Positions 35,942 to 47,724 of a DNA stretch of 64,000 nucleotides are shown piece after piece. The notes below the pieces were generated by a model. It was not told the origin of the DNA. It was given only the letters and a program-made list of their open reading frames with translations, and ran no database searches. The DNA comes from Porodaedalea pini. Taxonomy: Eukaryota; Basidiomycota; Agaricomycetes; Hymenochaetales; Hymenochaetaceae. The stretch spans positions 744,001 to 808,000 of the forward strand of contig NBAY01000004.1 in assembly GCA_002794775.1 (NCBI GenBank), read 5' to 3'. Made by a program: the position numbers and the translations under genes. Position 1 is the stretch's first letter, and each line of letters starts with the position of its first letter.

Positions 35942-38900
35942 ATGTTGAAAACATACATTAGTGACAATATTAATTCATGTCACCTTTTGCATGAAAAGTA
36001 CTTAGGCAGGGATAAATGTATGCATGCAATTTTAATTTCAGTGGAAAGTAGAAATAAAAATGAGAGTGACAGCAACAATATCAAAGGGAGCTGCGGGAAA
36101 ACTTATGCCAATGCATCCGAAATAAGTAGTAGTCTCCAAGTGCGTCAGGACTCTTCCCGCTGTCCACGTCCTTCATCTCTCCTCTGTCCATCTCGACCAA
36201 ACTCGGGCACTCTCAGCCCTTTACGTGCCCAAGGGCGTACTGGCTTGCTGCCACCTCAAATGCCCTACTTCAACTCGGTACGGAGCGAGTCGTCGCAGAA
36301 ATCATATCCGAGTCCGAATGAACGGACTTCCGACGAAGACATCCTCCATCCTCCGTTTCCGACCTTTAGCCAGGATGCATCCACCTTGAACCATGCAGGT
36401 AGCTCTCTGGATGTGCTAGACGTGTCGGGGAAGCGCTCCGTACTAGCAGAGACTGCTCTTCCGTTGCCTTTTCAACTGTCGCCCGCACTTCCAACTCCGG
36501 CAGAGAGCACGCATAGCTCGCGACTGAGAAGAAAAAGGAGCTCGCGCCTTGAGCAGGGTCTACGCGTACATTGGGCGCGCTTTCTGAGGAAGGTCGGCAA
36601 TGGAGAAGATGCTCCGAGCGAGTCGGCCGTTGAGGGAAGCACTGACCACGCATCTGCGGAGGCGTCTAATGCCTGGGAACAGCGCTGTGCGGAGACAGAC
36701 GTTGCGGAAGATGATGCGGAGGACGAAAAATCGGTAAATGAGGTCGTCGTTGACCGCTCGTGGGGACGTACACAGACTGCCAGCGACTCAATGCCCTTTG
36801 AAGAGGAGGGTCTGGACAAGTCAGGGGAACCTCACCGTCACAGGAGCGTGGAGAATGGGGGTACCACGACGAGTGGGGACTTCGACACCCCTGTCCATCC
36901 TTCGGACGGCTTTTCGAACTGTTGTCTTCCATTGACTATCATACGATGGCGACTGTGGCCTGCAGCCGTCGACTTCTTCTCATCTAAGTTTCACAACGAG
37001 AAGTCTGAGGAACACTATCGGAAGGAGATTTGGTTCCAGAGCAAGGTATGTGGAGCTCGTTATCATCTATGTATATCTTCTCATGGAGTCTGCAGCCGCT
37101 TGCCCTGTGGTCGTCCCTCTTCTTCGTCATTAATTGGGTACTGGGTTGTGCTCTGGTAGCGAAACCGTTCACTACTGCCGATACTATTTTTTACTTTGGA
37201 GTAAGTAAATTATCTTCTACTATTCAAATTTATGAGCTCATCCTCTGTTTCTAGGTCTCCCCGGTTCTCACACTTCCTATTCCTTTTCTTGTGATGTTCG
37301 ATTTCGCTCGTGACAGACCATACATCTACAACATCATGGTAGTCCTATCGACATGGTCATGGTCGCTATTTCAAGTCATCTACATGTACGTCTCATATCC
37401 CGTTCTTGGTGACTTTGATGCTCATCCTGTCCAGTTTCGTATGTGGTTACTACTCGGGTCGTGAAATGCACGGCCTGTCATGCGGGACGAAGGATTTTCT
37501 GAGTCTGTTTTAGTGCGTATTGCATTCCGCGGCCGTCCGCTCCCGCGAGTCTAACAACAAATTGTCAGCTACACGTCAGCACTACAGACGATCGCTCTCT
37601 TTGGGCTGAAAATGAACCGCCTACCGGCCATGATAGGCGCGATGGTTTTTCTCGTGATGTGCGTGTATCATATTCTCGCACGACATGAGTCTGTCCTTGC
37701 TGATCGGACCTACTTGAATTTAACACAGGTCGGCATCCATGGTCATCCCCTATCGGATTGGCTGGATACGGAGTGAGTCTGAACGTGCAGCGCCTTGTGC
37801 CACTCGTCGGACGTAACCTTACTTATTTACTCCTCGACCAAAATAGATGATTTGAACTTCATCATTTTTCAGGCGTTCCTGCTCTATATTCATTATATGA
37901 AGGAAATCGTGCGTGCCTTTCTCTTTCATACTTCTGTTATCGAAGACGCTGAGGCCGGCGATACTGATTTGCAGGGCGAGCGTAGGTTGTTCATGCTGCG
38001 CGACCAGCTGAAAATGCAGTTCAAGGCGACGCAGAAGGCACAGGTTAACGAGCGTAGGGCGTCAGAGTCCAAGCGCCGTCTTACTTCGTAAGTTATTGAT
38101 AGATAAGTGACAGCTGAAACGGTTGACACTCATTCAATCAGATATGTCTTCCATGATGAGTCTTGTTTGTTCCATCTATGCACCTTCTATCGTCCTGACG
38201 TTTTAGTGGGGTGTTCGCACAGGTCCGCGTCCCACTGAACACGGCACGTAAGTCATATTCCTCTTTACACCGCTTTGTATAGATGGGCTAATTAATTGTC
38301 TGGACGTTTATTTTGAGGGTAGTCATTGCTGTGCAGAACATGGAGGCATCGCAGATGATCATGAAGGACCAGGAGGTCGAATTTTCCGCACTCTCGGGCA
38401 GTCTGAGCATGATGTCGAAAGGTATGCTATTTTTACTTGCGATTAACTTTTCCCAAATTAACTTCCTATATGACAAGTGTTGAACGATGTTCTTGACTTG
38501 TGCGTATTCTGACAACTTTTTGATGCTTTCGTCTGACTATTTGGCTATAGCAATCGTATGGACAGTGGGCTTCTGGAATCTGTTTCTATGGTATGTCTAG
38601 GCCTTTGTTGGGTTATGACAGTTAACCTGATTTTTATTTCAGCCCTACGCGTTACATTCCGTTATGCGCTCGATGTTCATTCCTTTGCAACTGGCAACCG
38701 ACGCAAGACATTTGCGATTCGTCACTGAGCTAGACAATTCTATTGATATCGTACGTGCTATTTATATCACCTTCTCTAAGCAACTCCTGATGTTCGTCTG
38801 AAAGGTCGCGCGCCGTGCCGCATGGGAAAGCCTCGCTGCACAAAGCAGACTGGTCATCCAGGATGGAATCGACACATTTGAGAAGGATTTAGAAGCTCAT

Positions 38901-40766
38901 CCCAACGAGGATGGCGTTGTCGTCGGCGATGAGATGCGCCTCCGGCAGATCGTCACGAACCTCGTCAGCAACGCGTGCAAGTTCACTCCGGCGGGCGGAA
39001 CGCTCTCGGTACGGACGCGACTCATTGCTCCCAGCGCATCGTACAGCTCGAGTGAGGGGCAAGGCCCGCGGTCCAATGGAGATGCCTCGGTGGCGGCCAG
39101 TTCACACAACCGATCTGCGGATGTGGACCTTGAACGAGGCGAGTATGCGGGTCTGTCGGCGAAGACACTCGATCAGCACAATGCGTCACACCGGAAAGGC
39201 TCGACTTTGGACAAGATAATCGTAAGAATCGAAGTCTCAGACACGGGGTACGGCATCAAGGCGAAGGATATTGCGAAGGGAAAATTGTTTTGTGAGTTTT
39301 GTTTGAGAGGACTGCTTGTATGCGCACTGCTCATATCGGTTCTGCAAATAGCGGCATTCAACCAGACTGAACAGGGACGACTTCAGGGTGGGAAGGGGAC
39401 TGGTCTTGGACTGGCGCTTGTACGACACATCGTTTCGTTAAGCGGAGGGCGACTCGGTGTGCAATCGAAAGTCGGGGTCGGATCGACGTTCTGGGTTGAG
39501 CTTCGTACGTCTATATCCTCAATTCATTTCTATTCTACTCACTTCCGCATTTTCATTTAGCTCTGGGAGTCGGTAAAAAGGCTGTTGGAGGAACTATCAG
39601 CTCCGGACCAAGTTCTGATCGCGGTGATCCGTCGGCCATCGCAGGGGTAAGACCTCGGGCTTATGCTGCTCAGTCGAAGTCGGTGTCTAGAGTTGCGACG
39701 AGTGGTGCTGCAGGCTCTTCGAGAAGCTTTGGGTTGTCGGACACCGTTGTGGGTAGCAACAGCTCGTCGGGGCAGACATCCCAGTCATCGTCAGCTTTGA
39801 AAAGCATTATGGAGCAAGGTACGTTTTAATTGACTTAGTGGTGAGAAGTTTCTTTTAACTAGGTTGTTTGCAGGTGGGCTGGTGGAGCTTGGTCCGAGAA
39901 GGCTCCCTGAGGGTGGTCAGTCGATACCTACTCGTAGCATTGGTGATCCTTCGACGGGCACAGATACTGGTAGCCTGAACGGCGGTCCTCCATCACCGAA
40001 TGATCACGATTACAATAACGTCCAAGAACTGGCGCAGCAGACGGAAGGACGCAATACAGCGACGTCAGCTTCGACCGGGCGTCCTTCATATGTTGAGCTG
40101 CCGAAACGACCTTCGTTTGGGCAGGCCGATGGCTCTCCCCCGAATTTGGCGAACTCGACTTCCGACAACATGAACCCGTCACCGCGCTTGGTTGCCTTGG
40201 ATCCTCCGCTGCGCGTGCTGGTAGTGGACGATGACCAGCTGACGCGCAAGCTTATGAAACGCATGCTGCAGCGCCTGGGCTGCACCGTGTCGACCGCCGA
40301 AAATGGGCAGATCGCGTTCGAGCTCATGACGGGCGACGGACGCACGCCTGCATCGGATGTCGGCGACGTTCCAGGGCAGTCGGCAGCGTCATCGAGCACG
40401 CCGTTGCAGGACACAACTGCACAGCGCGACTACGACGGTCCGCGCTACGAGCTGATCTTCTTGGACAACCAGATGCCGGTCCTCTCTGGAATCGATCTCG
40501 TCGCAAAGCTGCGTGAGCTCGGGCGAAGGGACTTTGTCGTCGGCGTTACGGGAAACGCGCTGCTATCTGATCAAGAGGAGTATCAGGAAGCCGGGGTCGA
40601 TTAGTACGTCTATTAGCCTCGCTATTTTCTGTACTACGTGTGCTGATAATGTGTGTTTAGCGTTATCACGAAGCCCGTGTTCGAGGTTAGCCTCAAGAGC
40701 ATGCTAGGACTCGCCGCTGAGCGGCGGAAAAACGGCGAACCTTCGCCAAGGCCTCCAGACTATTAA
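35942..40766 (+). CDS. Membrane-bound hybrid histidine kinase
   Basis: This is a two-component sensor expected to autophosphorylate and pass phosphate through its own receiver domain to a phosphotransfer protein. In order: a Ser/Pro-rich cytosolic N-terminus; about six hydrophobic segments (WSSLFFVINWVLGCALVA, SPVLTLPIPFLVMFDF, LSTWSWSLFQVIYM, TSALQTIALFGL, MIGAMVFLVMCVYHIL and one near AFLLYIHYM); the H-box (YVFH...VRVPLNTALIAVQNM, His codon at 38152-38154); an ATPase domain (N box QIVTNLVSNACKFTPAGG, G1 DTGYGI, G2 GGKGTGLGLALVRH); and a receiver (LRVLVVDDDQLTRKLMKRM, phospho-Asp in LIFLDNQMPVLSG, Lys in VITKPVFE). The stop is TAA at 40764-40766. The first about 60 residues from this ATG are AT-rich and unlike the rest, so the true start may be a later or spliced one. 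The ligand is unknown. The exon boundary next to the phospho-His is irregular. Confidence 0.87.
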
Positions 40767-41136
40767 TGATTTCATTCACCCATCGTTTCATGCACTTCTC
40801 ACATATTTTGTTTGGCTGCCACTTGCTTTCACCTTGCTTTCATTTCGGGTATTTTGCGTCACATCCTGGGTTGCATTTCGAGTTGCATTTACTGTACTGA
40901 CGAACTCTAATTTGTCGCAATTCTGTGTATACATCATCGCTGTCCTGTGTATTATTTTATTTGCTATGATCTTGCTTTCCTGAAAGAGATTTTATGTACC
41001 TTTTCTAAATTGAGCGCATTCATAATTGAGGGTGTCTCTGTAGATCACGAGCCCCCGCACGTGGCCAAGGCGGCTTGCTTGCACGAACTTCGGGGACGTC
41101 CCAGTCACTAACCCTCTCTCAACATCCACGCCCATC
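40767..41136. other. Intergenic region between histidine kinase and RanBP3-like gene
   Basis: It is T-rich, with no coding frame of quality. It contains the kinase 3' UTR and the next gene's promoter. Confidence 0.5.
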
Positions 41137-43480
41137 ATGTCCGAACACGATATAGAAGACGTCGAGCGCGCACCTACCAGCGAGGAACTTAAGCCACGCG
41201 ATGCACCGCCGACACCGCCGAGCCCCGAGGAGGTCGATACAGGTGAGAAATAGCGTATCATCACGTCCAGTGCAGGCCGTTATCGACGCTAACACGCGAC
41301 GCTGCAGATGCTAAAGGCTCCCGGAAGCGCGAACGCGAGGTCTCGGTTGAACCTGCGACGCCGAAGGTGCGTGTCGTCGTGTCTGGCGGTGCATTCGCGC
41401 ATGTGGACAGTGGCTCATTCTAAACCTTGCTTGCGTGCTCCCACAGGCGGACGAGCCAGCTTCGGAGGACGCCCAGGAGCGGCGCACACCCGCGCCGAAG
41501 AAGAAAAACCGCGTGAAGCTCGACTCCACGAAGGAGGAGGATGAGACGCCGCCCGCATCGCCGACCAGGGTATCGATGGAGCTGTCAACCTCTCCCCCGT
41601 ACGAGACGAAGGTCCGTCAGATCAGCAGGAAGGTCCGTGGGATGAAGTGGGATGACAAGGACAGGGCGGCACCTGAATACCCCCAGGACGCTGACGCGTC
41701 TGCCAAAGACGCTGAGGCTCACACTGCAGATGTCGAGCTTGAAGCTCCTGCTGAAATCTCACAGAACGAACGCGCCGCGACACCCGAGCAGGCTGTCCCT
41801 ACCGAAGAACAATCACACACGTTCACAGACACCACGATGGAATCACAATATGAGGAAGTACCTCCTCAGGACTCGACGCGTTCTACGGATTCTGACTCGG
41901 ACGATCAAGAGAAGGTACTCAAGCGCAAGATGGGCGATCGACAAGCAAGTGCCAGTCTCGAGGAGCAGCAAACCAAAGCTGGTGCAGAAGCCTCTAAACG
42001 TGCTCGCGATGATAATGAGGAGGACGAAAACCCTCGCGAGAGGAAAAGGCCTACTCCGCCTCCTGAAGAACGAGATATTGAAGATGATGCCAAAGATGAA
42101 AGTTGTGTTGACGCAGCTTCAGAGCCTGTTGCACCACAACCTAAAATTGTAAGTTCTCTCAGATTCCCTTATCGTTCTCGAGCGCCAGATTAATCTCATT
42201 GTGCACGAATTGGCATTACAGGGTGGATTTTTGGCGTATGCATCTTCGTCTTCACCGTTTGCAACAGCAAAAGGTCCCTCTGTTTTTGGTCAAAAGTCAA
42301 CGCCTTCACCCAGTCCACTCGCTGGAACGAGTAACGGCGCTGCATCTAGCCTCTCCTCCGCTTTTGGAATGAAACCTTCGTCACCCTTCGCAATTCCAAG
42401 CGGAAATAAAGCAAGCTCCACATCGACGTCGCTCTTTGCTTCTCCATCTCCATTCTCATCGAACAACGCGAACACCCCGAATAACCTTTCGACTTCTCCG
42501 ACAGGTACCAAACGATCGGGTTTTGAAGCTTTTGCTTCAGCCCCTTTACCCTTTGCCGCCGCCTCGAGGTCCAAGTCGCCGTCAGCCGGCTTTGGTCTGG
42601 CTCGCAGCAAAAGCCCAACACGACGCGGTACAGGAAATTCTATCAACGCCTTCAAATCATATGTTGGTTCTGGTACACAGAGCTTCTCCGCGCCTTCTCC
42701 GCCTGTCAAGAAGCAGCGTCAAGACACAGGTGACGATGCTGAGGATGGAAAAATTGGCGCGGGTAACGTGCTGAATTGTACATCAAACGGCTCGAGCCCA
42801 GAGGGTAGTGAGGAGGAGGCCGAGAAGGCAACTTTCACAGACCGTCTCAGGGCAGGCCAGAACGCCCTGGAAGGCCAGGAGGGCAGTGAGGACGATGAAA
42901 AGATCGTTGCCACGGAACAAGAAGGTAAGGACTTGTTTAATCTCAATTCATACTATCACTGCATTCTCACTGCCTCTTCCTGTCGTTCTAGTCCAAACTG
43001 GCGAAGAACAAGAGGATACAGTTTTCCAAGTGCGCGGCAAGCTCTATGCATTGAGCGACCAGAACGCGTGGAAAGAACGTGGGACAGGCCTTCTCAAGCT
43101 TAATGTGCGGAAGTCGGATGGCGGCGGTGCGAGACTAGGTAAGTTGGCTTCTCGCTCCGAACTTTCAGCGGCGCTAATTAATTAAACATGAAATTTGAAG
43201 TCATGCGCAAAGAGGCTGTCTTCGCACTCCTGCTAAACGTCACGCTTTTCAAGGGCATGCGTTGCACTCTTGCACAGGATCCACGCTATGTGCGATTCAG
43301 CTGCATCGAATCCGGAGCGACTGTTCACTACAACTTGCGGGTAAGTTATGCACCGATGTCCTTATACCTCGAATAATATTTCTGACAATTGTGCAGCTTT
43401 CAAATGCGAAGGTCTCAGCAGAACTAATTGAAGAAATTAACGCAAATATACCGGGTGACGAGCCGAGTGATGCTGTTTGA
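41137..43480 (+). CDS. YRB2: Ran-binding protein, RanBP3/Yrb2-like
   Basis: Yrb2/RanBP3 is a nuclear cofactor that loads export cargo onto Crm1 with Ran-GTP. The ATG at 41137 gives MSEHDIEDVERAPTSEELK. An acidic, Lys/Pro-rich N-terminal half includes the conserved block VRQISRKVRGMKWDDKD. The middle has scattered Phe-Gly or similar motifs (VFGQKSTPSPS, AFGMKPSSPF, GFGLARSKSP), as in FG-type transport factors. The C-terminus is a Ran-binding domain: EEQEDTVFQVRGKLYALSDQ, then RGTGLLKLNVRKSDGG, MRKEAVFALLLNVTLFKGM and PRYVRFSCIESGATVHYNLR. It ends at TGA 43478-43480. The Ran-binding domain at the C-terminus after a long FG-containing region distinguishes it from RanBP1. Nup50/Nup2-like proteins are the main alternative. 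Confidence 0.83.
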
Positions 43481-44101
43481 ACGCTCCGAGCTTCTCCATC
43501 CTTCACCTTCTCCTTCTTTGCTGCTCCGCTGCTCCTCCCCGCATTGTTCGACGGCGTAAAATACACAGTTGCCTTCCTTGAGCAATTTCCCGACGTTCTC
43601 ATACAGGCTGTTCTCTCTGAATCGTCAAGTCGCTGTGTATATGTACTGATCACTACATTTGCTAATTATCTTGCTTTCCGTTTGGGATATGTATCAGTTA
43701 ATAGACATTGAATGTTATGCTGCGGTTCGTTGTTTCAAGGCCATGAGCGCTGGGGAAGGCGAGTAGTTTTACTGGGTACCAGTATTTGTCTTGATCTTTT
43801 CTATGTGCCGATTGGTTATAAGTCGAAGTAGATATAGTGTCACAGCTGTAAATGAGTTTAACATGTCTTCGAATGATTATTTTTCTCGCAAGCAGACCCT
43901 TCTATCCCTTGTCTTCAATGCCCTCAACAAAAACCCGAACAGCCTCCACATTCCCCCGTGATAGCCACCTTGAGCCACTCCTGGCGACGTAGATATATTA
44001 TGATTGAAATCTCGAGATTCTGGGCCATATGCTCCGAAAGTGACGCAATAAAGATAGCAGTTCAAAACAGATAATGTGTGCAGCCAAGTCCAAAAGATAC
44101 A
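43481..44101. other. Convergent intergenic region
   Basis: The 3' flanks of the RanBP3-like gene and VMS1 meet here. No coding frame, repeat or RNA gene was recognised. Confidence 0.5.
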
Positions 44102-46317
44102 TCATATCTTCTTGAACCGAGCTTCCGCTGCACGCGCCCTCCTTTCCCTCTCTATACGAGCCCTCATTTCCGGAGTCAAACCTTCCAAACCTTGGTTCGC
44201 AGTCGGCGCTCCTCCCACCTTCTGAGGACCTGTCTTCCCGTTCCCCTTCTCTGCAACTGACGCGGGTTCCTTCACCGGTTCCGAAACGAGTTCTTTCTCC
44301 TGCTCACGCTCTCGTGCCTCGCGTTCGCGGACCTTGTCTTTCAGGCCCTTCCGCCGCTCCTTTCTCTTATTATCGCGCTCTGCTTCCATCTCCACACTGA
44401 GCACGCTTGGTATATGGCCCGCGCCGAGCCAGTCCCAAGCGTCCGGCCGCGCACCCGCGCTTCGCCGGAAGACGTCGCGCACTGCGCGCGAGCCGGCGAT
44501 GTCGTATGCAGTCCGGAGAGAAGTTGGCCCATGAGCAGTTGCGTCTGGAGTAGCGGGTCTCGAGTCTGACGCGTCGGTGTTGGTAGCCTCGCGAGGCACG
44601 CCCGACGGGACGGGAATGGTGGGATCGGCGTTGAGGTCGTCGAGCAACCAGGTTGTCATTTCGGCTTGGTCAGAGCTCGCCGCAAGCTGAAGAAGCGTTC
44701 TCGTTTTTTCTCCTGTCCAATCTGGGATTGGCGCATCGATACCGCCGAGGCTAGTACCCTCCCGCTCCCAGAACGATTTCGCAATCTCCAGACGGCCCTT
44801 CCTGATCATATCGAGAAGCCGCATCCACTTATCTCGCAGTATCTCCTCTTCCTTGCTTAGTCTCGGAGCAGCTTTCTTCTCGACAGGTTTTGGTTCCGGG
44901 GCTGGGGCGGGCTGGGCCTTCGGCTTCGGGAGTGACGCAAGGAAGGCTTCATCCTGCGCTTGCAGCTCTTCCTCTGTGAAATGAGTGACCTTCACCCTCG
45001 TAAGCTCCATCAGGCAGCGAGAAAGCTCTGCTTGTGTCTGAATTACAGTCAGCTCCGTATTAATTAACAGATGAGCTCATAGGACTTACGGGCCTGCGTG
45101 TTGGGAAAGGAAACGTACGCAGTCGCGCGTCCCCTGATTTTTTTTTGAGATATCCCTTTCAATATCCCAAGCCGACAGAATGCACCTACCCTTTGCGATG
45201 ATAGCTTCGTCATAATCCATAAAAATACGTCTATTCGCGGCGCTTGCTCGCATCCATATACGTTCACTGGCAGAGATGTCGTCAGACCATTCTTCAATGA
45301 GATTACGAATATCCTAGAGGTTGTTCAGTTGGAATCGCAGGCAAGAGCACCAGAAGGCTCTTACATCGCGTAGTGCTTGCTCCCCGTAACGTCTAAGTTG
45401 GGCACCTGCACTCTTTGCATTTCCTTTTGCATTATCGTTCAATGACTGCGAACCACCCTGTTTTCTACGCGCTATAAACTTCAGTCAGTCGATTACGAAT
45501 ATAGACCGAACAGAAGATCCTTACTGGTATAACGGTGAAACGTCTTATGACGCAATATTTCCATCTCTGGGGCCGGCTTCTTTTGCTTCCCCTTTTGAAG
45601 TGGACTCGCATCTATCTCACTCGCACGAGAGACACGGACAACTAGGCCAGCGAAGTGACCACCGGCGACCATGAACATTGCCCATTTCCTGCCTTCAGGC
45701 ACTGCAGTCTGCATTGCTCGTAGATCAGACAAGTACGAGCTTTGAGGTATGCCCTGTGAGAGTACGGCCCTATATATCCCAATTTGTGTGGCGGGAGGGG
45801 AATGAAACCATGTCAAGGCAGTGAGCGGGACGTTCGCGATTCCCGTAGGGGATGGCGAGCGCGACTTCAAGCGCGTTTTTGAGAGGAGGGTCTTTACGGC
45901 ATCTGAATCAGATGCGTCTTCATCATCAGACGAGGATTCCGAGCCAGACAGCGAGTCTTCAAGGCCTTCCAGAAAAGAGTGAGTTAGCGCGGCATTAAAA
46001 TTATTTTGAGCAACTGAACCTTCAACCAAGGCAGCAAAATCTGCCTCGGATACGACCTTTCCATTCGCTAGTTTGGCCTTGACATTGTATCGATGCCAGT
46101 CTGATCGAAAGTGTGACCTCTGATCGTCCACATCCGTAAAGACTGCTCCTAGGCATATGTTGCATGACCTAGATCCGGATGTCGTCTGCACTGTTTCCGC
46201 TGGCTCATCTGCCAGATCTGGAGAAGATGCTCTAAGTTGCGACAGCAAATTTCGTGGAGTAAGTGTTTCAAGGAGCTCTGGAGGTAATGAGAAGAGGTGA
46301 AGCGTTGAACGAGACAT
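44102..46317 (-). CDS. VMS1: Vms1/ANKZF1 peptidyl-tRNA hydrolase
   Basis: Vms1 releases nascent chains from stalled 60S subunits in ribosome-associated quality control and recruits Cdc48. From ATG 46315-46317 the order is: an N-terminal leucine-rich segment (LHLFSLPPELLETLTPRNLL); a zinc finger (CNICLGAVFTDVDDQRSHFR, then SDWHRYNVKAKL); the VLRF1 catalytic domain (WAMFMVAGGHFAGLVVRV, HKTFHRYT, then RRKQGGSQSLNDNAKG, where the Gln of GSQ is the expected catalytic residue); the conserved segment EEWSDDISASERIWMRAS and FMDYDEAII; an ankyrin-like part (TRTLLQLAASSDQAEMTTWL); and an Arg/Glu/Ala-rich helix at the end (RIERERRARAAEARFKKI) matching the VIM motif that binds Cdc48. The stop is TGA at 44102-44104. 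It is divergent to SEC53. All key elements look intact. Confidence 0.93.
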
Positions 46318-46610
46318 GATAATCTTTCAGCAGTACACAGGGAGGCTCTAGAGTTTAAGGCGAGAAGCGTACTCTTGGGAATGAATGCGTCGAACGATCT
46401 GTCGGGAGCCTTTTAAGATAGTCTCTCTAAGTTGCACCAGGATTCTCGCTGGCTCAACAAGAGCTTTGCTTGCACAGCATATATGTAACGGTGACTCGGA
46501 GTCAAGGCTGCAAATCATCAATGGACACGTGATGTATACAAGGCCGTTTCAATTTCGAGATCGGCGCGTGCTGTGCGCAGTCGGCGTTGCTATCAAACTT
46601 GGTACGAACT

Positions 46611-47724
46611 ATGGTGTCCTCAGATTTTGCAGACCGCAAGCACAAGAAGCTGGTCCTTTTTGACGTAGATGATACGCTCACACCAGCGCGACGCGTACGT
46701 GAGCAGTATTCGGTCATGCCGACGCGCATTGTGTGGACTGAACCGCGTATTAGGCCGCGTCACCAGAAATGATCGAGCTCCTGCGCGATCTCCGGAAGCA
46801 CGTCGCAATTGGATTTGTCGGCGGGTCTGATCTTCGCAAAATCCAGGAGCAACTCGGCGTGACTGGCAATAATGGTGTGAAATGTTTTTTTGTGTTATGA
46901 CTGAAGCTGTGTTCCTCACGAATGAAGGGCATTCGTTCGACAGTTGTCAATGATTTCGACTTTGCGTTCGCCGAGAACGGTCTGACTGCATACAGGATGG
47001 GCAAGCAGCTCGCATCTCAGTCCTTCATCAATTTTGTTGGCGAGGACAGATACAAGAAGCTCGTCAACTTCATTCTTCACTATATTGCCGACATGGACAT
47101 CCCGATCAAACGGTACGCCTTCTCAATGTACTGCTATTTGTTGTAAAATACACTCATATTTTCTCGCCCAGTGGTACATTCGTGGAATTCCGCAATGGGA
47201 TGATAAATGTCAGCCCTATCGGCCGAAATGCCACGTATGCAGATTCTCTCAGTATTCACTTCACTTGACCGAATTGTTGTGCAGCATTGAAGAGCGGAAC
47301 CAGTTTGAGATTTTCGATAAGGTCAAGTCATGCGTCTTATTCGCTCTTGTTGCTGCTGACATTTTGGTGCAGGAACACAAACTTCGCGCCGCTTTCGTGG
47401 ATGTCCTGCGCGAGAAGTTCGCAGACTATGGCTTGACCTTCTCCATCGGGGGTAAGATCTCCTTCGACGTCTTCCCTCGTGGGTGGGATAAGACGTACTG
47501 CCTGGAGCATGTACGCGACGAAGGCTTTGAAGAGATCCACTTCTTCGGCGACAAAACATACCAGGCATGCTTGTTACTCACAATGCCCGTTCTGCCAGTA
47601 CTGAACAGGCCTATAGGGAGGGAATGACTACGAGATATTTACGGACTCGAGGACCATCGGACATTCTGTTTCTAGTCCGGAGGATACTGCTCGCATTCTG
47701 AAGGAACTTTTCCTCCGGGGCTAG
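46611..47724 (+). CDS. SEC53: Phosphomannomutase
   Basis: The cytosolic HAD-family enzyme converts mannose-6-phosphate to mannose-1-phosphate for GDP-mannose, N-glycans and GPI anchors. The ATG at 46611 gives [20 protein letters not shown]; the nucleophile motif is [11 protein letters not shown]. Next come [20 protein letters not shown] and [11 protein letters not shown], then, after an intron, [92 protein letters not shown] and [18 protein letters not shown]. The stop is TAG at 47722-47724. The length and motif order match eukaryotic PMM. Most family members have DVDGT rather than DVDDT at the first loop. It lies 293 bp from the divergent VMS1 start. Confidence 0.95.

Noticed and set aside
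42290..42709. Gly/Glu-rich minus-strand ORF opposite the RanBP3-like gene
   Set aside because: It mirrors the Ser/Pro/FG-rich region of a well-supported gene.
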